From: Zonotrichia leucophrys gambelii
Taxonomy: Eukaryota; Chordata; Aves; Passeriformes; Passerellidae
Direction of reading: 5' to 3'
Assembly: GCF_028769735.1 (NCBI RefSeq)
Contig: NC_088193.1
Coordinates: 5,793,814 to 5,857,813, forward strand
DNA length: 64,000 nucleotides
In this document: in pieces, positions 11,511-24,060 of the stretch
Numbering within the stretch: position 1 is the stretch's first letter
Layout of the letters: the number at the start of each line of letters is the position of its first letter
Made by a program: the position numbers and the translations under genes
Notes under the pieces: model-generated
Seen by the model: the letters and a program-made list of their open reading frames with translations, nothing else
What the model was told of the DNA's origin: nothing
The model's database searches: none

Positions 11511-12400
11511 TAACCCTGCCAGTGTTTGCCTTGCAGTGCAGCAGAGTAGCCTGGACCTTCAGTGAGAAGGTGCAGCCCTGTCCCTTGAGCCACATCATAT
11601 CTCAGCTTTTAACCAGTCCCAAAAGAGCTGATATGAGGAGAACTCGCTGGTGCTGAAAGGTAGTTTAAAACAAAATTAACATTAATAGATGGATGGAGAA
11701 GTTACATGAGTAAAGAGTATTAAGAATAAAGCACACATTTCTGTTTCATTTTCCTTTGTCTGTTAGATTGCCTTCTGTTCATGTTCTCTTTAGACCTCAT
11801 TCTGCAAAAGTGCTGGGGCCAACTTTCCTTGGGGTGTTGTTGATGGAAAGCCAAGGGGGAGCCTGATCAAATCAGCCAAAGCAGAAGGGGTTTAACGTGC
11901 AGTGGGCACTCCCTGCAGTGGCAGCTGTGAGCTCCAGAGGAGTCCTGAAACAGAGTGTGGGACTCAAAATCCATCTCTGCTGTTTCTACAACCCTGGCAA
12001 TTAAAATCCCTTTCCTCCTACAGCCCCACCTGTGAGTGAGCTGCAGTCCTGGATCAACAGGAAAATGGCAGCTTGGGAAGTGCTTGGCTGAGGAGCTAAC
12101 TCTGCCCTGCACCAGCTCAGTACTGAGGGCTGGGTGATTTATCCACCAGCTGCCAAACTGTGCTCAGTGTCTGACACAGGAGGGAGGCACAGAATGGAAA
12201 AGCTCTCCCAGGTGCAGAGCAGCTGGAGCCATGATGAGCATAGAGAGTTCATGGGCTGGAGAGTTTCTAAATCCCAAGTTCCCCTTTCACTGAGGAACAT
12301 GAACAGGGACAGGTGTCTGAACCTGAGCATAACTGGAAGAGGGAGCTCATCTGGTGAGGGCCCTGGACAGGATGCAGTGTGACAGAGGATTGGGTCTCCC
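11511..12400. other. Intergenic, no gene seen
   Basis: Mixed-composition sequence with only short open frames and no recognised domain. The right end grades into LTR-like DNA. Confidence 0.6.
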
Positions 12401-12479
12401 ATGAAAGCAGAAATTTATTTCGTTGAAGCCAGGTCACATTTGGAGTCAGCAGTAAATTCTGGGTGACTGCAGAGGCACA

Positions 12480-13130
12480 CACAGCACCCAGAGCTGGGCA
12501 GGACCCAGGACATCCCTCTGTCTGTCCTGAGCAGCCCAGACCCTGCCAGGGGCTCAGAGACCCTGGCACAGAGCCCAAAATGCCCCTGTGGGTTTGATTA
12601 TGACCCATGGAGCAAATTACCAACCTTAGATGAAGATCTGCAAGCCACAAACAAATTAAGTAGAATGACAGTGAAATTATCACGAGGTGAAAAAGTAGAT
12701 TTGGGAGTTTTTTAGAATGGAGGTTCAGGTGGCAAGATGGAGGGATCTGGGCATGTCCAGCCTTTCTCCTTCTTCTTCTTCTTGGCCTCCATTTTCTGCT
12801 GTGATGGTGGCACTTACAGATTGGTTTGGAGTAGAAGCTCACTGTCTAACATAGGTGATGGGTATTGGGAAGTAATTGTAAACATTGTACACATAGTTTT
12901 TAGTATAAAAAGATAACACAGCCCTGGGGCAGGCAGAGTGCCTTGGGCTGTCCTGCTGAGCAGACCTCGGCTGGACAGGAGAAAGAGTTTTACAGACATG
13001 AGTGGATGGTGGAGCTGTGAATTCACAGCACCCAGAGCTGGACAGGCACCCCTGGTGGATGGCAAGGCCTGGGCTGGTGACTGGAGCAGGATTTTCCAAA
13101 GCACAACCATGTATTTTGTGTGAAACACCT
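12480..13130 (+). mobile_element. LTR-like element, copy 1 (inverted partner at 37.4 kb)
   Basis: Positions about 12540-12945 match the reverse complement of 37540-37930. Shared landmarks are a CTTCTTCTTCTTCTTGGCCTCCAT block, GGTGATGGGTATTGGGAAG and the TATA-like GTATAAAAAGATAAC at 12902. In this copy the TATA-like box reads on the + strand. The outer limits are uncertain. Open frames inside it belong to the repeat and not to a gene. Confidence 0.65.
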
Positions 13131-13401
13131 TTTAGGCACCCTTAACAAAGCAAGTGCACACTATTGAGGCTTTTTGTGTGGCTTCCTTGGAGCATTCAGC
13201 ATTTTATTCCTGACAGTAATGAAGGATTATTTCTTTTGCTTAGAGGAGAGTGTCTGAGCTAAGACCAAACTCAGCTACTGAGAATGTGGCAGAGCAGGGA
13301 TGAGAGTTCTCCCAGGGCTGATTGCATCATTCCTACCCAGTGATATCCCCAGGAAAATGAAGCTGCTGAGAGAAACCTGGCTGGGGTTGTGCATGAAAAC
13401 A

Positions 13402-13686
13402 GTTTAAATGCGAACACCTTTTTATTTCTCCTCTCTAACTTGTTGGAAGTGTTCAGTTCTTTGAAATGCTGGTGTTCTTCACAAAAGAGATGTAAAAACA
13501 CAGGACATCTTCAAACAATTTCTGTTGCTCATGTGCTTGGATTCCAAACAGAGCAAGAGAGAGAACTAAAATAGAAAAAACTTGCCTTAAACTACACTTG
13601 GGACTAAACCTAAACCATCCATTTCTTTCAGTACATTATCAGAAGGGTTTGAATTCTGGGATGCATTTTCTTATTTCTTCTTAGCT
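13402..13686 (+). repeat. 3' UTR segment duplicate, copy 2
   Basis: Direct copy of 9318-9606, now beyond the probable end of the ZBTB44 transcript. The left junction follows GTGCATGAAAAC and the right junction precedes AGCTTTCC. Neither flank matches the flanks of copy 1. Confidence 0.9.
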
Positions 13687-13689
13687 TTC

Positions 13690-16400
13690 CTCAAGCTGCA
13701 TCTGCAGAGGAGTGAGGTAACATCACAACATCTCCCCTGTGAGAGCTGAGGTTGCTGTGAGACCCTGAGCATGCAGAGCAGGGAGCTGTGCCCGTGGCAG
13801 AGCCTTTCTTGCAGCCCCGAGGTTGGGGTGCAGTCCTGTGGAGTTTGGGGTCTGTTGGCAGCTTTTCAGGGCACACCAACATGCTCGAACAGCAGAGTCA
13901 CTGCCAGGAGCCCTGATTTCCTCAGCTGCCTTTCACAAATCCTTGAGAAATAGGCCACAAACACCCCGAGTGAGATCTGTGTGTTTGAAAACCACTCTTG
14001 AGTTAATTGCCTTTGAGCATGAGCTGCCTTTGTCTCACTCACAAGGTCTCGGGTGAAGATAAGAGAGCAACTCACGGGGCATCTGTTTGTGTATCTCCCT
14101 TGAACCTTTACCTCCCTGTTGAAGTTTGATCTCTTCTATCCAAATTATGAAATTAATGAATTAAATGTGTGGTGAGTGGCTGTGCCCTGGCTTTGACACA
14201 CACCCCTCTCATTTCAAACGCCACTGGATTCCTGTGGGAGTGTCTGTAGGAATGCATGCACTGCAGCTGGCTGAACTGCATTCCCAGGCTCCCCATGCCT
14301 CCCTAGGTGCCCCAAATCTGTGCTTTGCAAAGCTCCAGCACTCAGAAGGTGACAGTTGTTTCTCCCAGAGTGCTGCCTGCTCCCCTGAAGGTGCACACAC
14401 AATGCAGAAGGAATTCTGAACAATGACCATGTGAAAACAGCAGCTGACCAACTCCTTCCTTGCTGCTTCCCTCAGGAGCAGCTGGTACTGCTGGCTCCTG
14501 GGAAATGATGAAATAAATGGGTTAAAAGCCCAGACCTCCACCAAGAGCCTTGCTCTGCTCTGGCTTAGTTTCTTTGCTCTGGTTTAGCCCTTACAAGCTT
14601 CTCTTGATTTTGGAGAAGGAATGAGAGATGTGGTTTCCTGCCATCTCAAGCCCATCTCTGAACAAGCTTCTCCTTCCCAGGGAGGCAGGACTTACAGACA
14701 AGACACTGTAAGAAGCAGATATAGTTTATATTTTCTGGTCTTGAAGGGTTTTCTTTTTTTTTTTGAGGAGGCAGTGAGCATTGATACTTCATCATATTGG
14801 TACTTCAATATATTTGTCTCTTTCATTTTTTTCCCCTTGCAGAATCTGACATTGTCTGGACTATTTTAAAGAAAAAAACAATGTCAGCTACAAACAGATT
14901 GCTTTTGAGTATGAAGGAGCATAAGTGGAGTAAGTACTGGGTACAATTCACTGATGTCAAAATAAAGTCCTTCATTATTTGTTGGCTTGAGGCATTTCTG
15001 TCTGCAGTGCTGAATGCCTTTCAGAACACCTTGGGCCCAGGAGATCTGTGAGCATGGCCCTGGCATTTGTGCCTCCAGCAGGACAGAAAATGAGAGGTGA
15101 AATGGATCATTGAAATTCTCTGGGGGCAGGAGAAGCCTCCCTGCCAGGTGAGCACAGCCCTGGTCGAAGGGGATGATCAGGAGTGCTCAGGAGGAGCAAG
15201 GACACCACGAGGAGTTTGGAGGAGCTGACTCTGAATTCCAGGAGCAATTTTTGGTGTTTGGGTGAAGAGACACAAGGAGAAAGGATCCCATGGGGTCTGA
15301 TACTCCATCATTGCATGGAAACAGCCCACTGGCTCTGGAAGAACAAGGTAAATTACAATTCCAGCCACTGGAGCATTTAAATAGTCTGCCTTGCCAGAAA
15401 TTGAAATTGCTCCTTAAGAGCAAACCCATTTTGTGAACTTTGCTTTTGCCAGTAGCTTCTCTGACTCAGCAGAGTTTATTTTATAGCCTGTGTATTAGTG
15501 GGGTGCCCAGAACTTTTTGGAGAGTTTCTGTGCATAAACAGACCCTGTGTAAAACAAAACTGGAGAGAAAAGACACAAGACTAATAGACAACAGAGCTTA
15601 GAAAACCAAAACATCTCTCCAGGGTAGGACTTCATCTTCCCACAATTTAAAGGAGAAAAATAACAAAAATCCTAACAAAACCTTTTATATAACTTCAGTG
15701 TTGCAGTGATCAGTTTCAGGGTTGACGTGACAGCAATTACAAACAAGAGTTATGCAACTGCCTCGTTGATGGAATTGAAATTAATACAGAGCCAGACAAA
15801 AAGAAATGGCTTTGGGTTGGATTGTTGTGCTTGAAAGAAATAAAAAAATGTTCAGGTCAGCCTCTTTTGAAAAAGTGAGCATAAGCCCAGGCTGAGAAAG
15901 CTCCTTGAAGAACACACAGAGTGAATTGCTCTTAAAAATTCTCTTTGTGTGTGTTAGAGGCAAAATTGTGTTTCTCTTCTAAGGTTTACAGCTCATGGTT
16001 TTTTAATCTGACTAGTTCAGTATTTTAATTTTGCTCACGTTCCTTTAAGTGTCCTTTTCTAACAGCATTGAGCAGAGCATCCCTGGCTGTTGTGATTGTG
16101 GCTGATTCACTGCGGGAGCAGCCCACGCTCACGTGTGCACCCACACCATCCCCTCCACTCTCCATCTGCACCTTGGAGTGGAGCTGGAGGCAGCATCTGG
16201 CATCCCAGGCAGGAATGAATCCTGTGGGTGAACACTGTTTGAGAGGGCTTGGATTCATGGAAAGAAAATCTGGGAAAATCCTGAGTCTAACTGGAAAATC
16301 CTGAGTCAGAGCCCGGCCTGCATTGACAGGAGCTGTTCCTGGCTCCTTCCCTGAGATGTCTCTGCTGAGGCAGAGTGCAGTTACTGCTCAAACAGCAATG
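13690..16400. other. Intergenic, no gene seen
   Basis: Only short scattered open frames, none longer than about 110 codons and none with a recognisable domain. A poly-T run lies at 14753-14764. Nothing else can be supported. Confidence 0.6.
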
Positions 16401-16410
16401 GTTTGTGCAG

Positions 16411-17080
16411 ATGTCTTGGTTTCAAAAGCCAGGTGTCTGCTGAGGAAGGCAGGAGCCTCCCTTGAAATGGAGAATGTAAAATGTAAACCCTCCCCCTCCG
16501 CCCCTTTTCCGAATTGCTATAAATATGGGAGCAGGGAAGTAACAGTTCTTTAATAGGGAAGAAAATAAAAAATAAAATAAACAATGCAGTGCACTAGAAC
16601 AACACTGACAGAGTCAGAACACAACCTGACACCCTGTGGGTCAGGCTGTTGGCAGCAGTGCCATTGGAATTGTGGCTCAGCCCTCCTGCAGTGTCAGGGC
16701 TGGTTCTGCTGGAGCAGGGATCCTGGAGAAAGGTGCAGTCTCTGCCTCTGGAGATCCAGGGGCAGAGGCAGCTGCTGTTCCTCTGGGGAATCCAGTGGAG
16801 AAGCTGTGCTGGTGTTCCAGAGTCTCCAGATTATATCCAAGCAGGAATGCTTGGCTCCTCCCTCTGGGCTCACATCTCCCAATGGGATGCTGTAGTTCTT
16901 ATCAGCCATGCAGGGACATTCAATAGCTGTTATCAGCAGGTGTCTGCCCAGCTGTGGAAGAGATAAGGAGAACTGCCCACTGAACAGAAGGCAACTGCCA
17001 TACAGATGGCAAATAGAACACAATGTGCTTGGCAACCCAGGACAGCAGACATGAGCCAAAGCCCTGGAATTCACTTCCAT
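16411..17080 (+). mobile_element. Probable ERV/LTR fragment
   Basis: It begins TGTCTTGGTTTCAAAAG, similar to the start of many avian LTRs. A TATA-like GCTATAAATATGGG lies at 16516 and an A-rich stretch with overlapping AATAAA words at 16560-16585. The right limit is a guess. No retroviral protein motif is present. Confidence 0.45.
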
Positions 17081-17139
17081 TCACTGGCAGGTGTATCAAT
17101 CCATGCCAGGGGGGGTCCCTTACTGAAGAAACACTGAGG

Positions 17140-17242
17140 ATTTTCTGTTTCTCCAGAACTGGTCCAGGGCAGGGTGCTGGAACCAGATGATCTCAAAGGT
17201 CTCTTCCAACCCCAACACTCTGTGATTCTATGAATTTCTCCT
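17140..17242 (+). mobile_element. CR1 LINE 3' end fragment
   Basis: CAAAGGTCTCTTCCAACC followed by CTCTGTGATTCTATGAA is the typical CR1 3' terminus in sense orientation. It is a short 5'-truncated copy. Confidence 0.8.
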
Positions 17243-17521
17243 GTTGATTCAGGAAATAAAGCACCAAGGGAGACACAAGGAATAGGAATGAAACCTGTTG
17301 TTTCTCTGCTCCTCCTCACCTTCTTCACCCTGAGTAGCAGGAAGCAGAAGAGTCCTGAGCTTTTTGCGTCCAGAGGGAGAGGAGGAGCAGATTTTGGAGG
17401 AGCCTACAGGAGACGGGTTTGCTGCACATCCACTGCCATGTGCTGGTTAGTGTGAGTCACCCTGGGAATTCACAGGGTTCAGTCAGGATGAAAACACTGC
17501 AGGATGGAAAACACTGGCCGG

Positions 17522-17563
17522 CCATCCATCCATCCATCCATCCATCCATCCATCCATCCATCC
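17522..17563. repeat. (CCAT)n microsatellite
   Basis: Ten uninterrupted CCAT units. Confidence 0.98.
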
Positions 17564-17940
17564 CAGGAGCTTTTGTGCTGATTCCCCACCAGCCCTATCA
17601 CAGGAAGGTGTTGGACACGTGGCTTCATCCCCAGCAGCCTCCTGGCTCAGGAGAAAAGCTGATCTCCAGGAAAGCCTTGGCTGCTGAGTTCCCAAAGGCC
17701 ACTTGTTCCCACCTGTGTTTGTGTGGGCCAGAAACTGAGCACTGACGTGGCCTTGGCTGCTCAGTGGCATCAAAAGTCCAGTTTCTGTTGTCCTCCTGTT
17801 GGAACCCCTGAGAATTTTAAACTTTCTGTGCTGAAAGGCACAGACCCACATGAGAACATTGCATTTGACCTGAGGCTGTGAAGAAGGCTTCAAAAATTGA
17901 TTGATAGCACTGGGATTACGGGTGTGGAGTTGGTTAGAGG

Positions 17941-18340
17941 TGTGTAATATCACAGGGTGGAAAACTTAGAGTTTGGGGTTTTAGAATATAGAAATAAATA
18001 TGAAGCAAGATGGAGGTTTTAGGGTGGAGGCAGGTTGTTTTTCTTTACCTTCTTCTTCATGGGTTTGGGTGGCATTTTGTAATTGGGCAGAAAAGTCCAC
18101 ATTGCATGCTTCAAGGGATTAGTAATTGGGTTAAAAGGGAAAATAATCTAGGTATCAGCTCTTAATTGGATAGTTTAGTCTTAAAAGACCTTGTAACAAG
18201 AGATTGTTGGCCATTTTGTGCCTTGCTGCAGAACTCACAGCAGTGAGACTGTTTTACTGATAAGAAATAATAAACACCTGAGTCTGAACATGAACTACTG
18301 TCTCAAGTGCCTTCAATCCAGACTCAAAGAAACCAATATT
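17941..18340 (+). mobile_element. Probable solo LTR
   Basis: It starts TGTGTAATATCACAGGG. GAAATAATAAACACC at about 18260-18275 supplies a poly(A) signal, followed by a short U5-like tail. The right end is uncertain, and no target-site duplication could be read. Confidence 0.5.
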
Positions 18341-20855
18341 CTCCCTTGCCTTTCCTGCTTTCCTCCTCCTGTCTGTTGCTGTGGGTTCTAAGGGAACAAG
18401 GAAAAAGTGAAAGCTTGCATGGCCTTTGACATCCTCCAGCCAGAAATAAAGGCCTGGAGGTTAAATCTGATGGTTTTGCTGCCCTTCCCCTCTGGGACAT
18501 GGCAAGGTTAGAGCAGCTTGATCTATGGTGTGGCTGGGCAGCTGTGATGGGTGCTTTGTCACAGTCCAGAGCAATCAGGCTAACACAAACCAGAGCCTTC
18601 CCTGGAGCTTTATGGAACCCTTTAAAAAGTGATGGATGCTCTGCAGCAGGAGAGGAAGGGGAATCAGCAGGTTAGGTCAAACTGCAGAGCACGATAACCA
18701 GGGTAATTAATACCACTTAATGGGAAACTGCAAGCTCTTGGCTCCTCAGATATTTGAGTTTATAATCCAGGCCAGATTGCCTTTGAAGGATGGCTCTCAT
18801 CAAGGGAGGCTGGGGAGCCTTGCTGCAATAAAACCATTCCATGGAGATGATCCCTGTCCCTCTCTGCCATGTCTTAAGGAGCTTTTGGCCACTGATTTTG
18901 GCCCTCTTTGTCTCAGCACTGTGGGAGGGAATGGGATCCCTTTCCCTGCAGAGCTGAGCTCAGGTGCCAATGGGGCCTTTCCCCATCAGCTGCTGTTTGT
19001 GCAAATTCCCTGGATCAGCTGCAGAGTGGAAATGGGCATGAAGGGGTTTTGTCTTTGCTGCTGAGATGGTGCCAGAGCCTGAAGCCTGAATTCTCATCCC
19101 ACAGTGGCTTTGCAGGACCCTGTTGTGAGCAGGTCTCTGTGTGCTGGCAGCACAGAGCTCTGAGGGGATGTTGGGAGGGACAAAGGCTGCAGCAGCACTG
19201 ACCAGGGCACATCCTCCTCTCCTGCAGCACCCTGGGTGTTTTGATCCCTTAATTTACCTGAGCCATTCCATTGTCCAGGCACTGCTGGCAGCTCAGGCAG
19301 CTGCTTTCCTTCTTGCCTAAAGCCAGAGAGGGAGGAACCAAACCTCTGCAGGAAGAATCAAACCACAGCAGGAGAAACCCAAGGGAAAGAGAAATTCCTG
19401 CTGAACGAGTGTCACTGGGATATAACCCCAGCCCCATCCTGTCCCTGCCCTCTAGATCTGTGCAGGGCCATGGGTTTAATTCTGGGTTTCCTCCTCTTCC
19501 TGCCTTGTGCTGTTCTGGTTTTCTCTGACAGAGTGCAGCCACATCATTCCAGGGTTTCCTGTGTTCTGAAATTGGCACACAGGAGGAGGAACCGAGGTCC
19601 TCGTGCCCCTGATATTTTTTATACAACTGCATAAAATTCATTACTGTGTTGGTTTTGGTTTCTTTTATCAGGGGTGTCAAGCACAATCACTTTGCTCATT
19701 AAAACTAACTTTAAATTCCCGAAGGGAGACAGAGGGAAGGGAGAAGTGGAGATTTAGTTTTCTGAAAGTGTCTTGGAAAGGAAATTACTGGATTATTTAA
19801 TTATCCCCAAAGCAAGAATATGAAACCTGCAAAACTGGAAACTAATTTTCACTGCAACTTTTTTAATTTAGAAAGTGACTTTCATTCAGGTTCATTCTGA
19901 AAAGGTGGAGGTGGTGGTTTTGTACAAAATTCATTTTGAGCAGGAAAATATCTCTCTTTTATTTTTTAACATGCTATACCTTGCTCTGAAAGGCACAACC
20001 TCTGAAAGGTTTTCTTCTTGACTTGGAAGGTAATTTCAGATCATTAAAATCTCTCACAAAGAGGATTCTGGCTTGGCCTTTGGGCAGGCTCAGGAAGGCA
20101 ACTCTGCCCTTCTTGCATTCAAGTCATGTTTGGTAGCTTGGCTTTGGGACAGAGGTGCTTTTGTCATGGTTTTGAGGACTGAAAAACAAACCCTTAATTA
20201 CCCTTGAGAAAACCAAAAGGACTGCACTGAGAGTCACCAAAAGGTTCATGGAAAAAGGCAGGTACTGGCAGCCCCCTTTCAGCTCAGCCATGTGGAGTTC
20301 CCAGCAATAACCATGGAGCAAAATGCCTATTTATAGAAAACAAATAGAATAGCACAGGGCAGGAGAGAGGCTGGACTCAGAAAATTGCATTAGCATATTG
20401 GCAGAGTGAGTTCCTGGCCTGGAAGAGCGTCCACAACACAACACAACAGGCTGCTTAATCAGCCCAAGGTCCAGCAGCCCTGAGTGACAAAAAGCAGATT
20501 TTGCAAAGCAAACCCAGCCCTGCTCTTACCTCCCCATGCAGTTCCATCTCTGCATAACCTCATGGTGAATGAACCCCAAATCTCTGCAGCCAAGTCTGAA
20601 TTTAGCTGGTGGTTTTTTATCTCCAGAGGTGTTTCATTAGCTCAATTACAAGTGACATGTTCCACTATGTGCTGCTGACTGAAAAAACTCAGCCAACCTA
20701 AATCCCTCTCCAAATAGAATCCAATTAACCTCTTACTCCCCCTTCCTTTAATCCCCTGTGCCTCATGACTCATTCCCAGCCACACCTTTTAAAGAAGACC
20801 AAATGAACTCCCTGAGATCACTCTGAAGGGCTGAGCTGTTTGTTGGGTTTGTTTG
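18341..20855. other. Intergenic, no gene seen
   Basis: Unique-looking sequence with only short open frames and no recognised motif. Confidence 0.6.
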
Positions 20856-20859
20856 TGTA

Positions 20860-21200
20860 TTGCAATGCTCTGATGGCCCCTATGAAGGAGAAATGATGAG
20901 GAGGACTCCATTGATCTCAGAAGGCTAATTAATTACTTTATTATACTATATTATTCTGTATGACTAAAATTGAATCTGCCAAGCACTCAACTGCACACAC
21001 TGCACTCATCTCATGACTGTCACCCAACAGTCCTGACACACACACACACACACCTGGCCCTGACAGGCCAAGGAAACAAAACCCCATCACTGTGGGTGAA
21101 CAATCTCCACATTGCATTCTACTCTGGCACAACACAGAAGCAGCAAATGAAATAAGAATTGTGTTTTCTTTCTCTGAGGTTCAGAGAATGTGAACCTCAG
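20860..21200 (-). mobile_element. Probable LTR fragment with CA repeat
   Basis: An AT-rich block with TTTATTATAC, read on the minus strand as a poly(A)-like signal, is followed by a CA run at 21036-21052 and more LTR-like sequence. Orientation and limits are tentative. Confidence 0.35.
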
Positions 21201-21349
21201 TGCTGGTGTTGCTGTGAGCACATCCAGGTCCTGGGTGTTGCTGTGAGCACCTTGAGGTGTTGCTCCAGCTGCCAGCTCAGGGCTGGGGCTGCCCCAGACC
21301 CAGGAATGTCCTGGCAGCAGAGCTGCCCCACAGTCTCAGGGCAGTTGTG

Positions 21350-21912
21350 TCGCTGGCTGGGGTCTCTGTACAAATCACAAATGGGATGGGGCTGCTGTGG
21401 AACTGCCTTGAGCTGTTTTATTTCCCAGCATCAGTCTCATTCCATGGTTATGACAATGGGAAGATGCCATCAGCTCATATCCCAGGCAGCAGATCAAGAA
21501 CTCAAGGTTACAACTCACTTTGTAAGTTTTTTGACCAATCACACAAAGCAAAAGCACATTGACGGTAGCTCTATCCAACCACCATAAGCACAGGTACCTT
21601 TGGTTAAAACAATGCTTGCTTATTTCAAATACAATACCTGCTTGTAACCCTTAAAACACAATGCACAGAGCTCCATTTTTAAGCTTCAACCTTCCTAATA
21701 TCTTGCTAGATAAACTTTTCTGTAGCTTAGAGAGTTATTCTAGACAAGCGTTAATACACAGACCATTGTTCTATTTGTCCTTGCTTTTCTAATTTTTAAA
21801 TAATTTTTCTGCTGACTTATCTCATGGCTGCTGCTTAGCTCTAATCACAGTTCTGCTGCCTCTGAGGCCTGCCTTTTGCAGCTTTCCCAAGACCCTCTGA
21901 TTTTGTGGATTC
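21350..21912 (+). repeat. Dispersed repeat, copy B, with 360-bp extra segment
   Basis: It matches 2560-2772 on both sides of an extra segment at about 21475-21837. Either this copy gained an insertion or the copy in the ZBTB44 intron lost DNA. The extra segment is AT-rich and has no recognisable ends. Confidence 0.55.
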
Positions 21913-22016
21913 CCACAAGCTGGGTGCTGAAGCCATCAGTCAGGTTCAGAGCCCAGAATGGAGGGTTTGGGTCAGTGCCCTGCTCCTCCAGATGAGCCTT
22001 GTACAAACCTGACTGT

Positions 22017-22925
22017 TCTAGATGGACAATGAGCTGATTGGCTCTCACAATTACAAGATAACTATTGTGTGAATATTAAGAAAAGCTTTAGTGATGTACA
22101 GTTATGTTATTGTAGTTTAGATGTCCTCTGTTCTCCCCATAGTTCCATTCCCCCTCTGTATTGTTTTCTAGGACAGGTACAAAGAAGCTGCACAGGTGTC
22201 CCTTACCTGGGGCAGGTGGGAATGGAAAAGCCTGGGGGTGCTCAGGGAGTGGGCATGGCAACACCTGAGCTCCAATCCAGTTACAAGAAAGCAGTCTGCA
22301 CTGATAAATGGCAAAGAAGAGCTGACTGACAGACTTTGGGAAGGGCCAGGGCTGGCTGATGCAACCCCAGGGGTATAAAAGCCTGAGCATCCACCTCGAG
22401 GATGAACTGTCCATATGGTGTGCACGAGGGGCAGTTCCCAGCACTGCAGCTTCTTCCTTGTGCAGTCTTTTGTTGTATTTTTGTTAAGGTTTAATAAACC
22501 TCTGTGGCAGACATCTTCTATGAAAAATCCTTTCCTTAGGATTTTTTCCTCCTGAGAAGCTGGGAAGCCTCAGGAACAAAATGTAACAATGGTTATCTGC
22601 TGCTGTGGAATGCAACAGGTGCATCTGTGATTGGTCTCATGTGGTTGTTTCTAATTAATGGCCAGTCACAGTCAGCTGGCTTGGACAGAGAGTCTGAGAT
22701 GCTGTCTTTGTTATTCTTTTCTATTCTTAGCTTAGCTAGCCTTCTGAGGAGAACCTTTTCTTCTATCCTTTTAGTATAGTTTTAATATAATATATATAAT
22801 AAAATCATAAATCAAGCCTTCTGAAACATGGAGTCAGATCCTTGTCTCTTCCCTCAACCAATAACCCCTGTGAACACCGCCACAAACCTCTTTACATTTT
22901 CAAAGTGAGCAGTTGTTTCTCACCC
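22017..22925 (+). mobile_element. LTR interrupted by a second LTR
   Basis: It resembles 24991-25422 in order: CTCACAATTA, AGTTATGTT, the block from CACCTGA to CTCCAATC, a TATA box (GGGTATAAAAGCC at 22371), a poly(A) signal (TTTAATAAACC, 22490) and the AAAGTGAGCAG tail. A complete second LTR (22503-22884) is inserted 3' of the poly(A) signal. Confidence 0.75.
22503..22884 (+). mobile_element. Nested ERVK-type solo LTR with 6-bp TSD
   Basis: It runs from TGTGGCAGACATC to CACCGCCACA, so it has TG...CA ends. It is flanked by identical AACCTC at 22497-22502 and 22885-22890. A 6-bp duplication is typical of betaretrovirus-like (ERVK) integration. Related copies lie at 31593-31962 (-), 42658-43040 (+) and 52156-52540 (-). 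No coding sequence. Confidence 0.9.
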
Positions 22926-23790
22926 TGACCTGCACAGGACCCACCCTGAGCCATGGCAGAGCATCCCCTGCTCTGGTCTGTGCTGGAGCCCTGAGGCAGC
23001 CTCTGTCAGCTGGGGCCAGAGCTGGGATTTGGAAACCCTGAGTGCTCAATTTGGCCACAGCCTCGCTTTGCAAACACACACAAACATCTCATTTTCTCCT
23101 TTTTTTTTTTTTTTTGCCATCAGATCCATGGTCTGTGGCCTGATGAACTTGTACTCCCTGTGAATTAGTGGTAGGATTATTACTGGAATTTTGTCTGCTT
23201 GCAGGCTTAAAGAAGCTCTTGATTTGAGATTGAGGCTGTTGCAGTTGTTGTGTTTGGTTTTGTTCGCAGACAGTTATTTTTTAAAATAGTTTTTGTCTTA
23301 CATTTTCCTCCAAATATAACTACAACAAATAAGCAGTAAAACTCAGAGTGGCAGAAATGTGCTGTTGAGGAGGAACAGGCCCTTGGGAGTGCTCAGAACA
23401 GTTACAGAAGAGCTGTGGGGTTACAAACAGAGAAATACAGTAGCAGACACACAGAAAAACTCCATCTCTTCCAATACTGATGTTCTGTGTGTCTTGTGTA
23501 CCCTGGATCAGCACAATCCTGCTCTGTGTTTTCCAGCCAAAGATAGTTTTGGAATATTCCTACAAACAGCTCCATAAAATTTCATATCTGTGTTGGGTTT
23601 CACTTTTAATTCTGGTAGGTTTGAATGTCCTGACAAGGATGTTTTAAAAAAAATAAAAATAATGAAATTCTGTTGTGTGAGCTGAGCCCAGGAATGCTGC
23701 AGTGTGTCCAAAATGAGTCAGTGTGCTCTGGGGTAGCAGAGCCTGGCTGGGGAGGGCTGATGGTTGGGAACACTCTGTGTGACACAGAGA
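22926..23790. other. Intergenic, no gene seen
   Basis: It holds a poly-T run at about 23100-23115 and short open frames only. Confidence 0.6.
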
Positions 23791-24005
23791 GAATCCCACA
23801 ATGGTTTGGAAGGGAACTTAAAGCTCACCCAGTGCCACCCCTGCCATGGCAGGGACACTTTCCACTGTCCCAGGTGCTCCCAGCCCCATCCAGCCTGGCC
23901 TTGGGCACTGCCAGGGATCCAGGGGCAGCCCCAGCTGCTCTGGGCACCCTGTGCCAGGGCCTGCCCACCCTCACAGGGCACAATTCCATCCCTGCACGGC
24001 CCTGT
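23791..24005 (-). mobile_element. CR1 LINE fragment
   Basis: GGTTTGGAAGGGAACTTAAAGC, TCCACTGTCCCAGGTGCTCC and CACCCTCACAGGGCACAATTCC form the antisense view of a CR1 3' region. It is diverged and truncated. Confidence 0.75.
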
Positions 24006-24060
24006 GGGTGTTGGTGGGCAGGGTCCCCGATGTGAGCCCGGGAGGCTCCGGGACAGCCCC

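Noticed and set aside
12267..12842. 191-codon minus frame with an Arg-rich start
   Set aside because: It lies in an LTR-like repeat shared with 37.5-37.9 kb; the Arg run comes from a CTT/TTC microsatellite.
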